Shown one piece after another: positions 1 to 9,018 of a stretch of 64,000 nucleotides of DNA. Below the pieces are notes generated by a model, which did no database searches, was not told the origin of the DNA, and worked only from the letters and a program-made list of their open reading frames with translations. The stretch spans positions 248,001 to 312,000 of the forward strand of contig CAIZFE010000004.1 of the NCBI GenBank assembly GCA_903932145.1, read 5' to 3'. Positions within the stretch are counted from its first letter, which is position 1. Each line of letters opens with the position of its first letter. Made by a program: the position numbers and the translations under genes. This DNA is from an uncultured Rhodopila sp. Lineage in GTDB: Bacteria > Pseudomonadota > Alphaproteobacteria > Acetobacterales > Acetobacteraceae.

Positions 1-1
1 C

Positions 2-313
2 GCCGCGATGTTCTTCCTGTCGCTGGGGATCGCCGGGAAGTGGACGCTGATCACCGCCGTGGCGCCGCAATCCTATTGCACCTCGGTCGCCAGTATTCAG
101 AATTTCGGCGGCTACATCGGCGGCACGGTGTCGCCGTTGGTGACCGGGATGGTGGTCGATCTGACCGGGTCGTTCGTGATCGCGCTGGGGATCGGGGCGG
201 CGATCACGATTCTCGGGGCGGTTATTCTTCAGACCGTCGTGCGCTCCCCCATCACGACCGAGATGCTGGAGAGCGCCGGCCCGTTGCCCGTGCGGATGGC
301 GACGCGGGCATAA
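2..313 (+). CDS. MFS transporter, C-terminal fragment (cut by window start)
   Basis: The reading frame is open from the first base of the window and ends at 313. The roughly 103 residues visible hold two or three hydrophobic helices rich in Gly/Ala, with the segment 'FGGYIGGTVSPLVTG' that is typical of helix 11 in major facilitator transporters of the anion:cation symporter (ACS) type. The substrate cannot be told from this tail. The last 85 bases overlap the 3' end of the convergent anchor-A gene on the other strand, so the two transcripts are antisense to each other there. The start lies outside the window. Confidence 0.75.
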   Translation, partial: AAMFFLSLGIAGKWTLITAVAPQSYCTSVASIQNFGGYIGGTVSPLVTGMVVDLTGSFVIALGIGAAITILGAVILQTVVRSPITTEMLESAGPLPVRMATRA

Positions 314-1521
314 GACCGAGCGAGCCGCCGCAAACGGCCCCGCCCGAACCAGGCAAGGACCAGCATCCCGAGCGGGCTGGAACCGAGCAGAGGAAGTGGG
401 GCGGGAGCGGGGGCGAGCGACGATGTCGCTGACAACAGGCTGCTGCCTGGCAGGGCTCCGTCGAAACCGCCGCCTGCGTTGGACTGGTTCAACTGCGCGT
501 TGCCCACAAGGTTGGCAGCGAACAGCGACCCGGTGATGTTGCCGCCGGTTGTCACGACAGTCGCGTTGGGTGCCAGGATTGATAGATCGTAGCTGACATT
601 CGAGGCGGCATTGACGGTCGTGGCGCCGTTCAGGTTCAGCAGCACGTTGTTGTCGGTCATCGCGCCGGTATAACCAAAGCTCATGTTGCTCGGCAGTGCG
701 ACGGTCCCGCCCCCCTGGACATTGATGATGTCCGTGGCACCGGCGACCGTGCTGTTGAACAGCACCTGATTGCCGGACATTGCGGTCAGTTGCGCCTGGG
801 TCACATTGAAGACGTTGTCGCCCGCGACGGTGCTGTTGAAGACATAGGCGCCCTGGGCATTCTTCCCGAATGTGTCGCCGGCCGTGGTCTGTTGCGCCGC
901 CAGGTAGTTGGAAACGGCGGATACGTTGGCGCTGGTCGCGGCGAAGTTGATCGGTGCGACATAGGCGCTGGCGGCCTGAAGGTCGGGTTTCGCCGCGTTA
1001 ACGACACTCAATGCACCGCCGACCCCGACGGACCCATTCACGCCTGCCGCGGTGATGCTGGCACTGCCGTCAACGTTGACGTTGCCGTTGATCTGCCCGT
1101 TCAGGTAGCTCATGGAACCGCCGACATTGACGTTGCCAAACCCGGTTGAGGCCGCGGCGAGGCTGCCGCCGACATCCGTGGTTCCGTTCACCGAACCATT
1201 GGTCATTGTCAGGCTGCCGCCGACCGCGAGGCCGACTCCGCCAGCCGTGGTGTTGGTCGAGGCACCGAAGTTTTGCAGATACACGTCGCCTCCGGCGGCG
1301 ATCGCGCCCTGGCTGTCGGAGGTGTAAGCCGACCCGGAACTGCCGATGTTGCCAGAGATGTAGGTGTTGTAGCCGTCGTTGAGCAAACCTTGCAGGGTTT
1401 GCACCGGCGCGGTGGTGGCGGTCGTGCCATCCTGCCGGTCATCGTCGGCGCGGGCGGCATGGGCATACGCAGCGACGGCAACACCCGTTACTGCGGCGAG
1501 GGTCAATACGTTCAGACGCAT
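229..1521 (-). CDS. Secreted choice-of-anchor A family protein with sorting-type C-terminal tail
   Basis: A 430-residue exported protein. Residues 1-25 form a signal peptide ending in 'AHAARA'. The body, from about residue 43, is low in charge and rich in Gly, Asn, Ser and Thr, with repeated 'VGGS' and 'NVNG' turns, as in the choice-of-anchor A domain, a beta-helical surface or matrix domain. From about residue 375 there is a tripartite tail: Pro-Leu-Pro, a short hydrophobic stretch 'LLGSSPLGMLVLAWFG', then the basic cluster 'RGRLRRLAR'. This resembles PEP-CTERM-type signals read by exosortases, and an exosortase gene lies just across the divergent promoter. Oddly, 28 more residues follow the Arg cluster, encoded in overlap with the convergent MFS gene; sorting tails normally stop at the basic cluster. 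The start has a GAGAGAG ribosome site about 7 bases upstream. Confidence 0.8.
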   Translation of the reverse strand: MRLNVLTLAAVTGVAVAAYAHAARADDDRQDGTTATTAPVQTLQGLLNDGYNTYISGNIGSSGSAYTSDSQGAIAAGGDVYLQNFGASTNTTAGGVGLAVGGSLTMTNGSVNGTTDVGGSLAAASTGFGNVNVGGSMSYLNGQINGNVNVDGSASITAAGVNGSVGVGGALSVVNAAKPDLQAASAYVAPINFAATSANVSAVSNYLAAQQTTAGDTFGKNAQGAYVFNSTVAGDNVFNVTQAQLTAMSGNQVLFNSTVAGATDIINVQGGGTVALPSNMSFGYTGAMTDNNVLLNLNGATTVNAASNVSYDLSILAPNATVVTTGGNITGSLFAANLVGNAQLNQSNAGGGFDGALPGSSLLSATSSLAPAPAPLPLLGSSPLGMLVLAWFGRGRLRRLARSYARVAIRTGNGPALSSISVVMGERTTV

Positions 1522-1762
1522 TTTGATCTCTCTCGGTCAAGGCGGTTAACATCGACGGCGGCGGCCGGCTGGCCGTGCGCCCGATGCTTGCGTTCGAGAG
1601 TTGCACTCTGTGTGCCATTGCAATTCGCCGATGCCCGACCTTGGCGTTGATGTGCGGCCAGGGCTCCTCCTGAAATGCGACGAGATTCGCGGGAAGGCCC
1701 GCCGATTGCGGTGTGCGTGTCGGTCGCCGTCCTGTCACGGCATCCGGAGGACGCCGTTCGAT

Positions 1763-3124
1763 ATGTCAGCAAGCACCGCGCGCTTCGCCTTTCCTGGTCG
1801 GTTTCGAGAAACCGCCAAACCGCATGTGACCGGCCTGTTGCTGGCCGGCGGCTGGCTGCATGGCGTGGCGGCCCGAATTGTCCCGGAATGGCAGGCGGGA
1901 GGCGACCTGTTGCCGGCCAGCCTCGTCAGTCCGCTGGAACTCATGATCGTCTTCATCGCCGGCTATGGACTGTCTCGCGAGCCTGTAGCGGAACGGTTGG
2001 GCCTGGCGACGTTCGGTTTTGTGGCACTTCTGCTGGTGCCGAGTGCCCTGGTGACCCATGCCGCACTGATGGCGTTCGCGATCCTGGTTGCGATGCGCTG
2101 CCACGGGCGGTCTCGGGTCTCGGCCTTGCTGTTCGCCGGACTGGGCGCCTGCGGCTTGTGGGGTGCGCTGTATGACCGGCTGGCGGGCGGCTATCCGTTA
2201 CAGGCCGATGCCGCCGTGGTTCAGGTCCTGCTTGGGTCGGTGCTGCCGCATGTGGAGCGCGTCGGCAACATCGTCGGCGTCGCCGGCGGGCATCGGATCG
2301 TTATTCTGCCCGGCTGCTCGACCCTGTTTGCCTTGCCGCTCGCGCTGCTGGGACTTGTCGCGCTGGCGTCGCGCGGGCCGCGTTTGCCACCCCGGCTCGG
2401 CCGAGCGGTGATGGCGCTGGTGGGGATGTATGCCGTGGCGAACTGGCTTCGGCTCACGCTGCTGGCGATCTCGGCCGAGTGGTACCGTGTGGGTCATGGG
2501 CCCTATGGGGCGATGCTGTTCGACGCACTGGCGGTCGCGTTGCCGCTGGCAGTCGCCGGACGTTTGCATGTGGAGGCCGAGCCGGCGTGTGACGAGACCC
2601 CACGTCGCGCTGCTCCGGTTGGCCGGCTGCTGCCCGCGGTGCTGATCGGGCTGCTGACGATCGGCCTGGGTGTGAAATTCGCCCGTCTGGGTGAACCGCC
2701 AGCACCGTCGCACGAAGCGCGGGCTCAGGCGGCATTGGTGGCGTTTATGGCGCAGGAGGGCTGGTCGGTTGTTGCGCGGGATGGGCTGACCCGCGGCGGA
2801 GCGACCGTTGTTCAGTCGTTCGGCCGTGCCGGTTGTCCGGGCCGTCTCTCGGTCGCCTTGGCCACGCGGGCGCCAGAGGCCGAAACGATGCTGCGGCAGG
2901 CTCTCGGCGGCAATGTTCGCTGGCTGGAGGCAGGCACACTGTATCAGGAACCGCCGATCGGACAGCAAGCATGGCGGGCCATGCTGGCGGCGGGGGTGGC
3001 TCGCCTGGGGGGCGCTGCCGACCGGGTCATGCCGATCCTGGCGATCCGATTGCCCGAGGTCGGAGCTGGTGCCTGCTCGGGACCGCCGGATCAGGCGTGG
3101 CAGAGGCTGGTGGCGTTACCCTGA
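1763..3124 (+). CDS. Exosortase/archaeosortase family transpeptidase
   Basis: A 453-residue integral membrane protein with about eight hydrophobic segments in its first 290 residues. The three residues expected of the exosortase catalytic site are all present in the right order: Cys185 in 'LPGCSTLFA', Arg230 in 'ANWLRLTLL' and His245 in 'RVGHGPYGAMLFD'. After a last membrane helix (about 290-310) a soluble domain of some 140 residues follows, in the position where EpsI-type domains are fused in other exosortases; I cannot assign it firmly. By family, the enzyme would cleave and re-anchor proteins bearing a PEP-CTERM-like tail. The divergent neighbour has such a tail, so it is the likely dedicated substrate. 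The ATG at 1763 was preferred because upstream in-frame starts add a non-hydrophobic, Arg/Cys-rich leader lying in the shared promoter region. Confidence 0.8.
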   Translation: MSASTARFAFPGRFRETAKPHVTGLLLAGGWLHGVAARIVPEWQAGGDLLPASLVSPLELMIVFIAGYGLSREPVAERLGLATFGFVALLLVPSALVTHAALMAFAILVAMRCHGRSRVSALLFAGLGACGLWGALYDRLAGGYPLQADAAVVQVLLGSVLPHVERVGNIVGVAGGHRIVILPGCSTLFALPLALLGLVALASRGPRLPPRLGRAVMALVGMYAVANWLRLTLLAISAEWYRVGHGPYGAMLFDALAVALPLAVAGRLHVEAEPACDETPRRAAPVGRLLPAVLIGLLTIGLGVKFARLGEPPAPSHEARAQAALVAFMAQEGWSVVARDGLTRGGATVVQSFGRAGCPGRLSVALATRAPEAETMLRQALGGNVRWLEAGTLYQEPPIGQQAWRAMLAAGVARLGGAADRVMPILAIRLPEVGAGACSGPPDQAWQRLVALP

Positions 3125-3315
3125 TCGGGCGGAACGGGGAAAACAGGTCAACAGGTGGCGCGCGTAGAAAATAGGGTCGGCACAATTTGGAGGCACAATC
3201 ATATTTATCTCTAATTATCATATATTTACATAATTCTAAATACCCATTTAGGCGATTGGGCTGGCGCCGTATCGATGAGTATTGCTTATTTCGCAAATTC
3301 ACATATAAAGGCGGG
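3125..3315. other. AT-rich intergenic stretch
   Basis: No gene is seen here. From about 3183 to 3330 the base composition falls sharply compared with everything around it, with runs such as 'atatttatctctaattatca'. It precedes the lytic transglycosylase gene and may hold its promoter or a site for a nucleoid protein; no single promoter can be picked with confidence. Confidence 0.5.
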
Positions 3316-4932
3316 ATGATAGTTCGAAAGCCAACCATGGACCGCCGGTTCGTGGCGGCAATATTCTTATATATCTCAGCGTTTTTGGTCGTCATTTCGC
3401 CCAATCGTGCGCGCGGACAGGATATTCGCGCACCCGAAGACGAAATCGCCTTCTCGGTTCCACGAATGGGCCTCCTGGGCGCCAGTTACGTCGGCTTGCC
3501 GCAGCCACTGCACCCTGGCGATGTGGCCCGCGTGCGTCGTGTTTTCACGCTTCAGGCGGCCGGCGCGATGGATGAGGCCGCCCGGGAGGCCTCTAAGGTT
3601 GAATCGCCACTCGTCACGGGCGCCATACAGGCGGATCGGTATTTGCGTGGACCGAGAACCCCGGAGGAGTCATCGATCGCGGACTGGCTCGTGCATTTCG
3701 GCGACCAGTCGGATGCGTCGGCGATGCGCGCTTTAGGCCGCCGTTCGACCGAGGAAATACTGCATCGAGGCGTTAAGAACGCCGTCACTGGGGGGGCGAA
3801 AGTCGATCGATCCCGTGCGCGCGGCTTATTCATTGCAAACCGCGATGCCGAACTCACGGCAGCATTTCGGGCCGAACAAACAAACGGCACGACGTCCGAT
3901 GCCCGGATGGCGGGTGGTTTGGCCGCATGGCGGCAACGGGATGCGGCGGCTGCGCTGGACTTATTCGAATCATCCTATCGCATTGCCACGGACGACCAGG
4001 ACCGAGCGACAGCGGCGTTTTGGGCAGCACGGGCGAGCGATCGTTTGGGGAATCGGCAGGCGGCCGTTGTGTGGCTTCGACGCGCGGGCCACGAGCACAC
4101 GACGTTTTACGGGGTGATCGCCCGGCGTCAGCTCGAAACGCGCATGGCCGGTCTATTTCTTCGGCCGGGCGGTGAGACCGTTGGTAATGCCGAGGTTATC
4201 AGCGTCATGGCGACAGAGGGTGGCCGGCGCGCCTTCGCGCTTTTACAGGTCGGGCAGATTCGGCGGGCTGCTATCGAACTCCGCAATCTGTGCCTCGATC
4301 CAGACGCATCGCCTCACCAGCGGCACGCCACGCTGCTTTTGGCCCGTGCCGCCGGGTTTTCCGAACTCATTGAGGACCCTCAACTCACGAACATGGCGCG
4401 CACCTCCGCCGCAATACCGGTGCCCAGCCTACACTCGGACGGTGGATTCCTGGTTGATCCACCGCTGATTTATGCGGTGGTAAGGCACGAATCAAATTTT
4501 CATACCGACGTGGTTTCCTCGGCTGGCGCCCGTGGGTTGATGCAGATCATGCCTGCGACGGCGCGTGCGGTCGGGGCGATGACGCGTATCCCGGCAACCC
4601 ACTTGCACGACCCTGCGGTCAATCTCGCGCTCGGCCAGCAGTATCTTTTGCTTTTGTCCAACGACGACGCCATTAGCGGCAACCTGTTGCGGGTCCTTGC
4701 AGCCTATGCGCAGGGATTGAGTGGAATGAAGCGTTGGGTGGACGCCGTACGCGATGATGGCGATCCGTTCCTGTTCCTGGAAGCTATGCCAAACTTGGCA
4801 ACAAAAGCATTTATCGAGGACACTTTGATGCATTCCTGGCGCTACGCCTCGGCGATGCAACGGGCCGCCGCCAGTTTGGATGATTTGGCTGCGTTTCGAT
4901 ATCCCGGCCTGGTACAAGCTGCCGGGGGCTGA
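3316..4932 (+). CDS. Soluble lytic murein transglycosylase (SLT family)
   Basis: A 538-residue periplasmic enzyme that would cleave peptidoglycan glycan strands with formation of 1,6-anhydro-muramic acid. Residues 9-34 form a signal peptide. A long alpha-helical, Ala/Arg-rich region (about 100-350) resembles the superhelical U and L domains of Slt70-type enzymes. The catalytic SLT domain lies at about 375-500: Glu392 in 'YAVVRHESNF' is the acid/base, followed by the family motif 'GARGLMQIMPATA' and the later 'AAYAQG' block. The ATG at 3316 is chosen because AAGG precedes it; ATG 3337 is an alternative. It sits next to an O-acylation cluster, which may link wall turnover and acylation. Confidence 0.88.
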   Translation: MIVRKPTMDRRFVAAIFLYISAFLVVISPNRARGQDIRAPEDEIAFSVPRMGLLGASYVGLPQPLHPGDVARVRRVFTLQAAGAMDEAAREASKVESPLVTGAIQADRYLRGPRTPEESSIADWLVHFGDQSDASAMRALGRRSTEEILHRGVKNAVTGGAKVDRSRARGLFIANRDAELTAAFRAEQTNGTTSDARMAGGLAAWRQRDAAAALDLFESSYRIATDDQDRATAAFWAARASDRLGNRQAAVVWLRRAGHEHTTFYGVIARRQLETRMAGLFLRPGGETVGNAEVISVMATEGGRRAFALLQVGQIRRAAIELRNLCLDPDASPHQRHATLLLARAAGFSELIEDPQLTNMARTSAAIPVPSLHSDGGFLVDPPLIYAVVRHESNFHTDVVSSAGARGLMQIMPATARAVGAMTRIPATHLHDPAVNLALGQQYLLLLSNDDAISGNLLRVLAAYAQGLSGMKRWVDAVRDDGDPFLFLEAMPNLATKAFIEDTLMHSWRYASAMQRAAASLDDLAAFRYPGLVQAAGG

Positions 4933-4941
4933 CGTCGGACT

Positions 4942-5493
4942 TTAGCGGCCGGCGGGATTGTTGGGTCCGTTCCAAATTCTTATTTCCGACGGAGCCCTGA
5001 GTGTGCCGCTGACGGGCGAAGCTGACCGATAAACAACGTTTGGGGGCGGGAAAGCTCTGTAGGCGCTGCGTCCGCCGTCCCGCTCGAGGCGACCGCCTGA
5101 TCGAGTCAGGTCGGCGAGATGTCCATAGCCCACCTTATCCGGATGGATTCCATCAGAACCCACCAATGGTGCGATATCGATGACACGGTCCCGAAAGCTT
5201 GCAGCCACCTGCCGGACAGCGTCTCTTACCGCCGACGAGCCCGCCGCGAGCAGCCAATAAACCCTGGGTGCGCTCATCGATGCGCGTAATGTCCTCACAT
5301 TTTCACCCGTCACGCTGGCCTCGGTATCGTTCGCGCCGAGGCTAATGATGATCGTCCCGGCCATTCGGGCGGGCAGAGGTGTCAAGAGGAATCGGGCGGA
5401 CGTGATACCAATGATCGCTCGGGTCACGCATTCGGGGCGGGCTTGGCCAACCCCGACTGCAATGCTGTCCCCCAGTATCAGGCATTCCAGCAT
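4942..5493 (-). CDS. Small SGNH/GDSL hydrolase-fold protein (paralogue of 9411-9806)
   Basis: A 183-residue protein with the SGNH blocks: 'LGDSIAVG' with nucleophile Ser10, 'SLGAND' in block III and 'DGIHPD' carrying the Asp/His pair. Esterases of this fold remove or transfer acyl groups on sugars and peptidoglycan. It has no signal peptide, unlike its neighbours, and the catalytic blocks are compressed into about 130 residues; a 50-residue Pro/Arg-rich tail follows. It is closely similar to the protein at 9411-9806 ('GDSIAVGVGQ' in both), so one arose by duplication around the MBOAT gene. ATG 5493 was preferred to the TTG one codon upstream. Confidence 0.8.
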   Translation of the reverse strand: MLECLILGDSIAVGVGQARPECVTRAIIGITSARFLLTPLPARMAGTIIISLGANDTEASVTGENVRTLRASMSAPRVYWLLAAGSSAVRDAVRQVAASFRDRVIDIAPLVGSDGIHPDKVGYGHLADLTRSGGRLERDGGRSAYRAFPPPNVVYRSASPVSGTLRAPSEIRIWNGPNNPAGR

Positions 5494-5526
5494 CAAAAGT
5501 GAATCCGTCCCGGAGATGTCTGCGGC

Positions 5527-6243
5527 TTATCCCGTTGGTGGCCGATGGAGCGGACGATAAAGGTCGATAACGGGCAGGACTGCCTTGGCCAGCACGTCGT
5601 AACCCGCCGGGGTAAGGTGAACACCATCGTCTGCGCGAAGTCGTGTCGATGGACCATCAATACCCTTGCCGTACGCTGTGTAGTTGCCATCGTCATCCAT
5701 AAACAACGGCCACGACGGAAACCAGTCAGCCCCAATTGCCTGGGATGCATAGAGCCGGTTGAGGAATGCCATGTCCTCTGAGTAGGCGGGATCGCGGACG
5801 ATCGGATGGCCGACCCAAATAACGGCGGCACAGTATTTTTCGAGGCCCGCTGCCATCGCTCTGATATGGGCGCCGTAGCTGCCGCGGAACGCCACTGCCG
5901 CTGGTGAGGTTTCACGATTGTTCGGGCTGATGGGCGGCCGGTCATTAGCGCCGAACATAACGATTGCAATAGCACCGCGTTCCGCCTCGGCGATGCCTGC
6001 GATCGACCCCGGCCAGTCGAACCGAGTGGGGGAAACCAGACCGGTTGAGATGCGGCTGCGATCAACCACTCTGCACGATGTCTCGTGCCGGTACATGCGC
6101 TGAAGGCCACCGGCCAGTCCCTGAGCCTGCGAATCGCCGACCACCAGGACGCGGTCTGTTGTTTCGGCTGATCGCACCGGACGCCGCGCACTGTCCAAGA
6201 TGGTGCATCCGGCAAGCAGGAAGAGACGCCGCCCGAGGCCCAT
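5527..6243 (-). CDS. SGNH hydrolase-fold lipoprotein (DUF459-like)
   Basis: A 238-residue protein. The N-terminus carries a lipobox 'LLAGC' with Cys13, so it is probably lipid-anchored and faces the periplasm. SGNH blocks are complete: 'VVGDSQAQG' (Ser38), 'MFGANDRPP', and 'DDGVHLTPAGY' with the catalytic Asp/His. The arrangement matches the DUF459 branch of the fold, whose genes commonly sit beside MBOAT acyltransferases. It lies 33 bases upstream of the small SGNH gene on the same strand and diverges from the larger SGNH lipoprotein gene. Confidence 0.83.
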   Translation of the reverse strand: MGLGRRLFLLAGCTILDSARRPVRSAETTDRVLVVGDSQAQGLAGGLQRMYRHETSCRVVDRSRISTGLVSPTRFDWPGSIAGIAEAERGAIAIVMFGANDRPPISPNNRETSPAAVAFRGSYGAHIRAMAAGLEKYCAAVIWVGHPIVRDPAYSEDMAFLNRLYASQAIGADWFPSWPLFMDDDGNYTAYGKGIDGPSTRLRADDGVHLTPAGYDVLAKAVLPVIDLYRPLHRPPTG

Positions 6244-6326
6244 CTGATGGATCTTTCGAATGTAGGTATTGTGAAACGACGGACATTAATATAGCAATAC
6301 GATCTGTCTCCGAGCAAGTGGTTACC

Positions 6327-7610
6327 ATGATCTTATTTCGCACTCTGATGACCACGTGCCGTGCTCATATGCTGCTTGGGATGATCATTTTGAATGGTTG
6401 TGCTGGACCCTTGGGGCACCAGGCGGTGCCCGATTCGGAGATCGCTGCCCATCTGGGGACTTCAGCGCCTTTGTTGCCCCTGTTCGCGGCGCTATGGCGG
6501 AGGGAGTCCGGCGAATCAAACATAATTCCTATTTTGCAAATCGGCGATAGCCACACCGCAAGCGATGTTTTTAGCGGGCGTCTGCGCGAATTATTTCAGG
6601 CAAGATTTGGAGATGCCGGCCGCGGACTGCTGCCACCGGGGATTCCGCACCGCTACTACCGCCCTGCGCGCGTTGAAGTCGCGATGCAGGGATGGACCAC
6701 GATCCCGAGCGCGGACATACATGCCAGTGGGCCGTTTGGCCTTGCCGGCCTGCGTCAGCACACGGACGGGCCGGCGATCATGACGCTCTCCGGGACCGCG
6801 GCCGGTGAACCCGGGACGGTGGAGGTTGAATTCCTGCGCCAGCCGGGTGGTGGAACGATATCACTTGAGCAGGATAACGTGCCGCCGATCTCGATCAGCA
6901 CTGACGGCCAATTGGGCGCCGCGCGGGCAGTTGCGCCGTCTGTTGCCGGAACGACCGCGGTGCGTGTGCGTGCCATCGGCGATGGGCCGGTAGATGTTCT
7001 CGGTTGGACCGTCATGCGCGGCACGCCCGGCGTCACCTATTCAAATCTCGGAACAATCGGGGCCAGCGTGACTTTGCTCGATCGGTGGGATGCGACGATC
7101 GTGCGGGCGGAACTGGCGCGGTTGTCACCGGCATTGATCGTTTTTGCGTTCGGCACGAACGAGGGCTTTCGCGATACGACCGACCCGGAGAGTTACGGTG
7201 CCAGGTTCGCCGAACGGCTGCGCCTGACACAGGCCGCCGCACCGGGCGCTGCCGTGCTGGTCGTCGGTCCACCCGACGGCGCGCGCCATCGGCGCAAGGG
7301 CGACGTCGAGTCGGGCGATTGTGGCGACCCTAACTGGGGGACGCCGCCTCGGCTCGCATCGGTGCGGGCAAAGCAGCGTGCCGCGGCCCAACGGGAAGGG
7401 GCGTTCTTCTGGGACTGGCAAGCTGCAATGGGCGGCGCATGCTCCATGCTCCGTTGGGCGTCGTTCAGCCCGCCCCTCGCGGCGCCCGATCATGTACATC
7501 TCTTGGCCAGCGGCTATCGGCAATCCGCAGAGAGTTTGTTCGGCACAATTATGGAAGGATATGAGCGGTACCGGACTTTGCGCGGTGCGCCAGCGCGCCC
7601 GATATCCTGA
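6327..7610 (+). CDS. Large SGNH hydrolase-fold lipoprotein, partner of MBOAT
   Basis: A 427-residue exported protein. A lipobox 'IILNGC' places the lipidated Cys at residue 25. 'QIGDSHTASD' (Ser75) is the SGNH block I; 'FGTNEGF' is block III; 'PDHVHLLASGY' supplies the Asp/His pair. Between blocks I and III lies a beta-rich insertion of about 150 residues resembling a carbohydrate-binding module. The stop codon overlaps the start of the MBOAT gene in TGATG, so the two are translationally coupled. By analogy with PatA/PatB and AlgI/AlgX systems, the MBOAT would pass an acyl group across the membrane and this protein would place it on a polymer. The exact start is uncertain: ATG 6348 and 6369 are alternatives and no good ribosome site is visible. 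Confidence 0.8.
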   Translation: MILFRTLMTTCRAHMLLGMIILNGCAGPLGHQAVPDSEIAAHLGTSAPLLPLFAALWRRESGESNIIPILQIGDSHTASDVFSGRLRELFQARFGDAGRGLLPPGIPHRYYRPARVEVAMQGWTTIPSADIHASGPFGLAGLRQHTDGPAIMTLSGTAAGEPGTVEVEFLRQPGGGTISLEQDNVPPISISTDGQLGAARAVAPSVAGTTAVRVRAIGDGPVDVLGWTVMRGTPGVTYSNLGTIGASVTLLDRWDATIVRAELARLSPALIVFAFGTNEGFRDTTDPESYGARFAERLRLTQAAAPGAAVLVVGPPDGARHRRKGDVESGDCGDPNWGTPPRLASVRAKQRAAAQREGAFFWDWQAAMGGACSMLRWASFSPPLAAPDHVHLLASGYRQSAESLFGTIMEGYERYRTLRGAPARPIS

Positions 7611-9004
7611 TGCTATTCCCGACTCTTGATTTTCTGCTGTTCCTGGGCGTCGTCGTTGCTGCCCTGGCTGCTGCCCCCAATCTGAAAACGCCCATTCTGG
7701 TTGTTGCCAGTTACATGTTCTACGCCCGGTGGAACTGGCACTTCTGCATCCTGTTGGCAGGCAGTTCGCTTCTGACCTATGCTGGAGGGCGCATCCTGGA
7801 AGTTACCCGGACCCCGCAAGGCCGCGCTCGCGTCGTTACCGTAGCTGTCGGTATGCATCTTTTGTTACTGAGCTTTTTCAAATATTTTGACTTCATTGTG
7901 GACGCCGCCAATCGCACGATGTTCGCCCTTGGCGGTACGTGGGAAGTGCCGGTGATGGAGATAGTACTGCCGGTTGGAATTTCTTTCTTCACATTCCATG
8001 GCATTTCGTACCTGATCGACGTGTCGCGCGGTGACGTCGCGGTCTGCCGCCGGCCGGGCGATATCCTTTTGTATCTTTCGTTTTTCCCACAACTCGTTGC
8101 CGGCCCGATCGTCCGCTCCAGCTTCTTCTTGCCGCAAATCGCACAGACCGCACCCGCGCGTGTGGCCTTCGTCGAGCCTGTGTTGCTGATCCTTGGTGGT
8201 CTGTTCAAGAAGGTCGTCATAGCGAACTATTTAGCGACCGACCTGGTCGATCCGGTATTTTTCGACCCTTCGCGTTACGGTGCGGCCGATCGCTTGCTGG
8301 CGGCCTATGGTTACGCGGTGCAAATTTACTGTGATTTCTCGGCCTATACTGACATCGCGATTGGATTGGCGACGCTACTTGGGTACCGGTTTCCACTTAA
8401 TTTCAACCAACCTTACCGGGCGCGGAGCCTGCAAGACTTTTGGCGACGGTGGCATATCTCTCTGTCGTCGTGGCTGCGCGACTACCTCTACAAGCCTCTG
8501 GGTGGCAATCGCGGGGGCCGCTGGCTGACGATGCGCAACCTGCTGATCACGATGGTGCTCGGTGGCATTTGGCACGGTGCTGCCTGGAAGTTTGTCGCCT
8601 GGGGCGCCTTGCATGGGTTGGGGCTTATCATCGAGCGAACACTTCAACCCCGATGTGGGCGGTTGTTTCGAGGCCGGATCGGGCGAATTTTGGCCACGCT
8701 GATGGTGTTCCACTTCGTCTGCGTGAGTTGGATCATTTTCCGAGCGGACGGATTAGATACGATTACGGCCTATTTTGCCCCCTCGTCCGACCCGCAATCA
8801 CCTCAGGTGACACCTTTCACACTGGCTCTGCTGGCGTTGGGTTTGGGATTAAATTTCATACCCAGCGATCTGCGAGAAAGGCTGGTCAGGTTGACCGGGG
8901 CTTGGCCAGCCTGGTCGTGGGCGGTGCTGACAGGCGCCGGTATTGCGGCGATCGATGCGATGGGGCCGGAAGGTGTGGCTCCGTTTATCTATTTTCAGTT
9001 TTAG
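7610..9004 (+). CDS. MBOAT family membrane O-acyltransferase (AlgI/PatA-like)
   Basis: A 464-residue polytopic membrane protein with 10 or more hydrophobic segments. Family hallmarks are present: 'FFPQLVAGPIVR', 'DFWRRWHISLSSWLRDYLY' and the catalytic His322 in 'LGGIWHGAAW'. Members move an acetyl or other acyl group from a cytoplasmic donor to an extracytoplasmic acceptor such as alginate or peptidoglycan. The coupled SGNH lipoprotein upstream and the membrane anchor protein downstream make a compact surface O-acylation module. Whether the acceptor is peptidoglycan or an exopolysaccharide cannot be told from sequence. Confidence 0.92.
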   Translation: MLFPTLDFLLFLGVVVAALAAAPNLKTPILVVASYMFYARWNWHFCILLAGSSLLTYAGGRILEVTRTPQGRARVVTVAVGMHLLLLSFFKYFDFIVDAANRTMFALGGTWEVPVMEIVLPVGISFFTFHGISYLIDVSRGDVAVCRRPGDILLYLSFFPQLVAGPIVRSSFFLPQIAQTAPARVAFVEPVLLILGGLFKKVVIANYLATDLVDPVFFDPSRYGAADRLLAAYGYAVQIYCDFSAYTDIAIGLATLLGYRFPLNFNQPYRARSLQDFWRRWHISLSSWLRDYLYKPLGGNRGGRWLTMRNLLITMVLGGIWHGAAWKFVAWGALHGLGLIIERTLQPRCGRLFRGRIGRILATLMVFHFVCVSWIIFRADGLDTITAYFAPSSDPQSPQVTPFTLALLALGLGLNFIPSDLRERLVRLTGAWPAWSWAVLTGAGIAAIDAMGPEGVAPFIYFQF

Positions 9005-9018
9005 ACGAGATACCTGTC

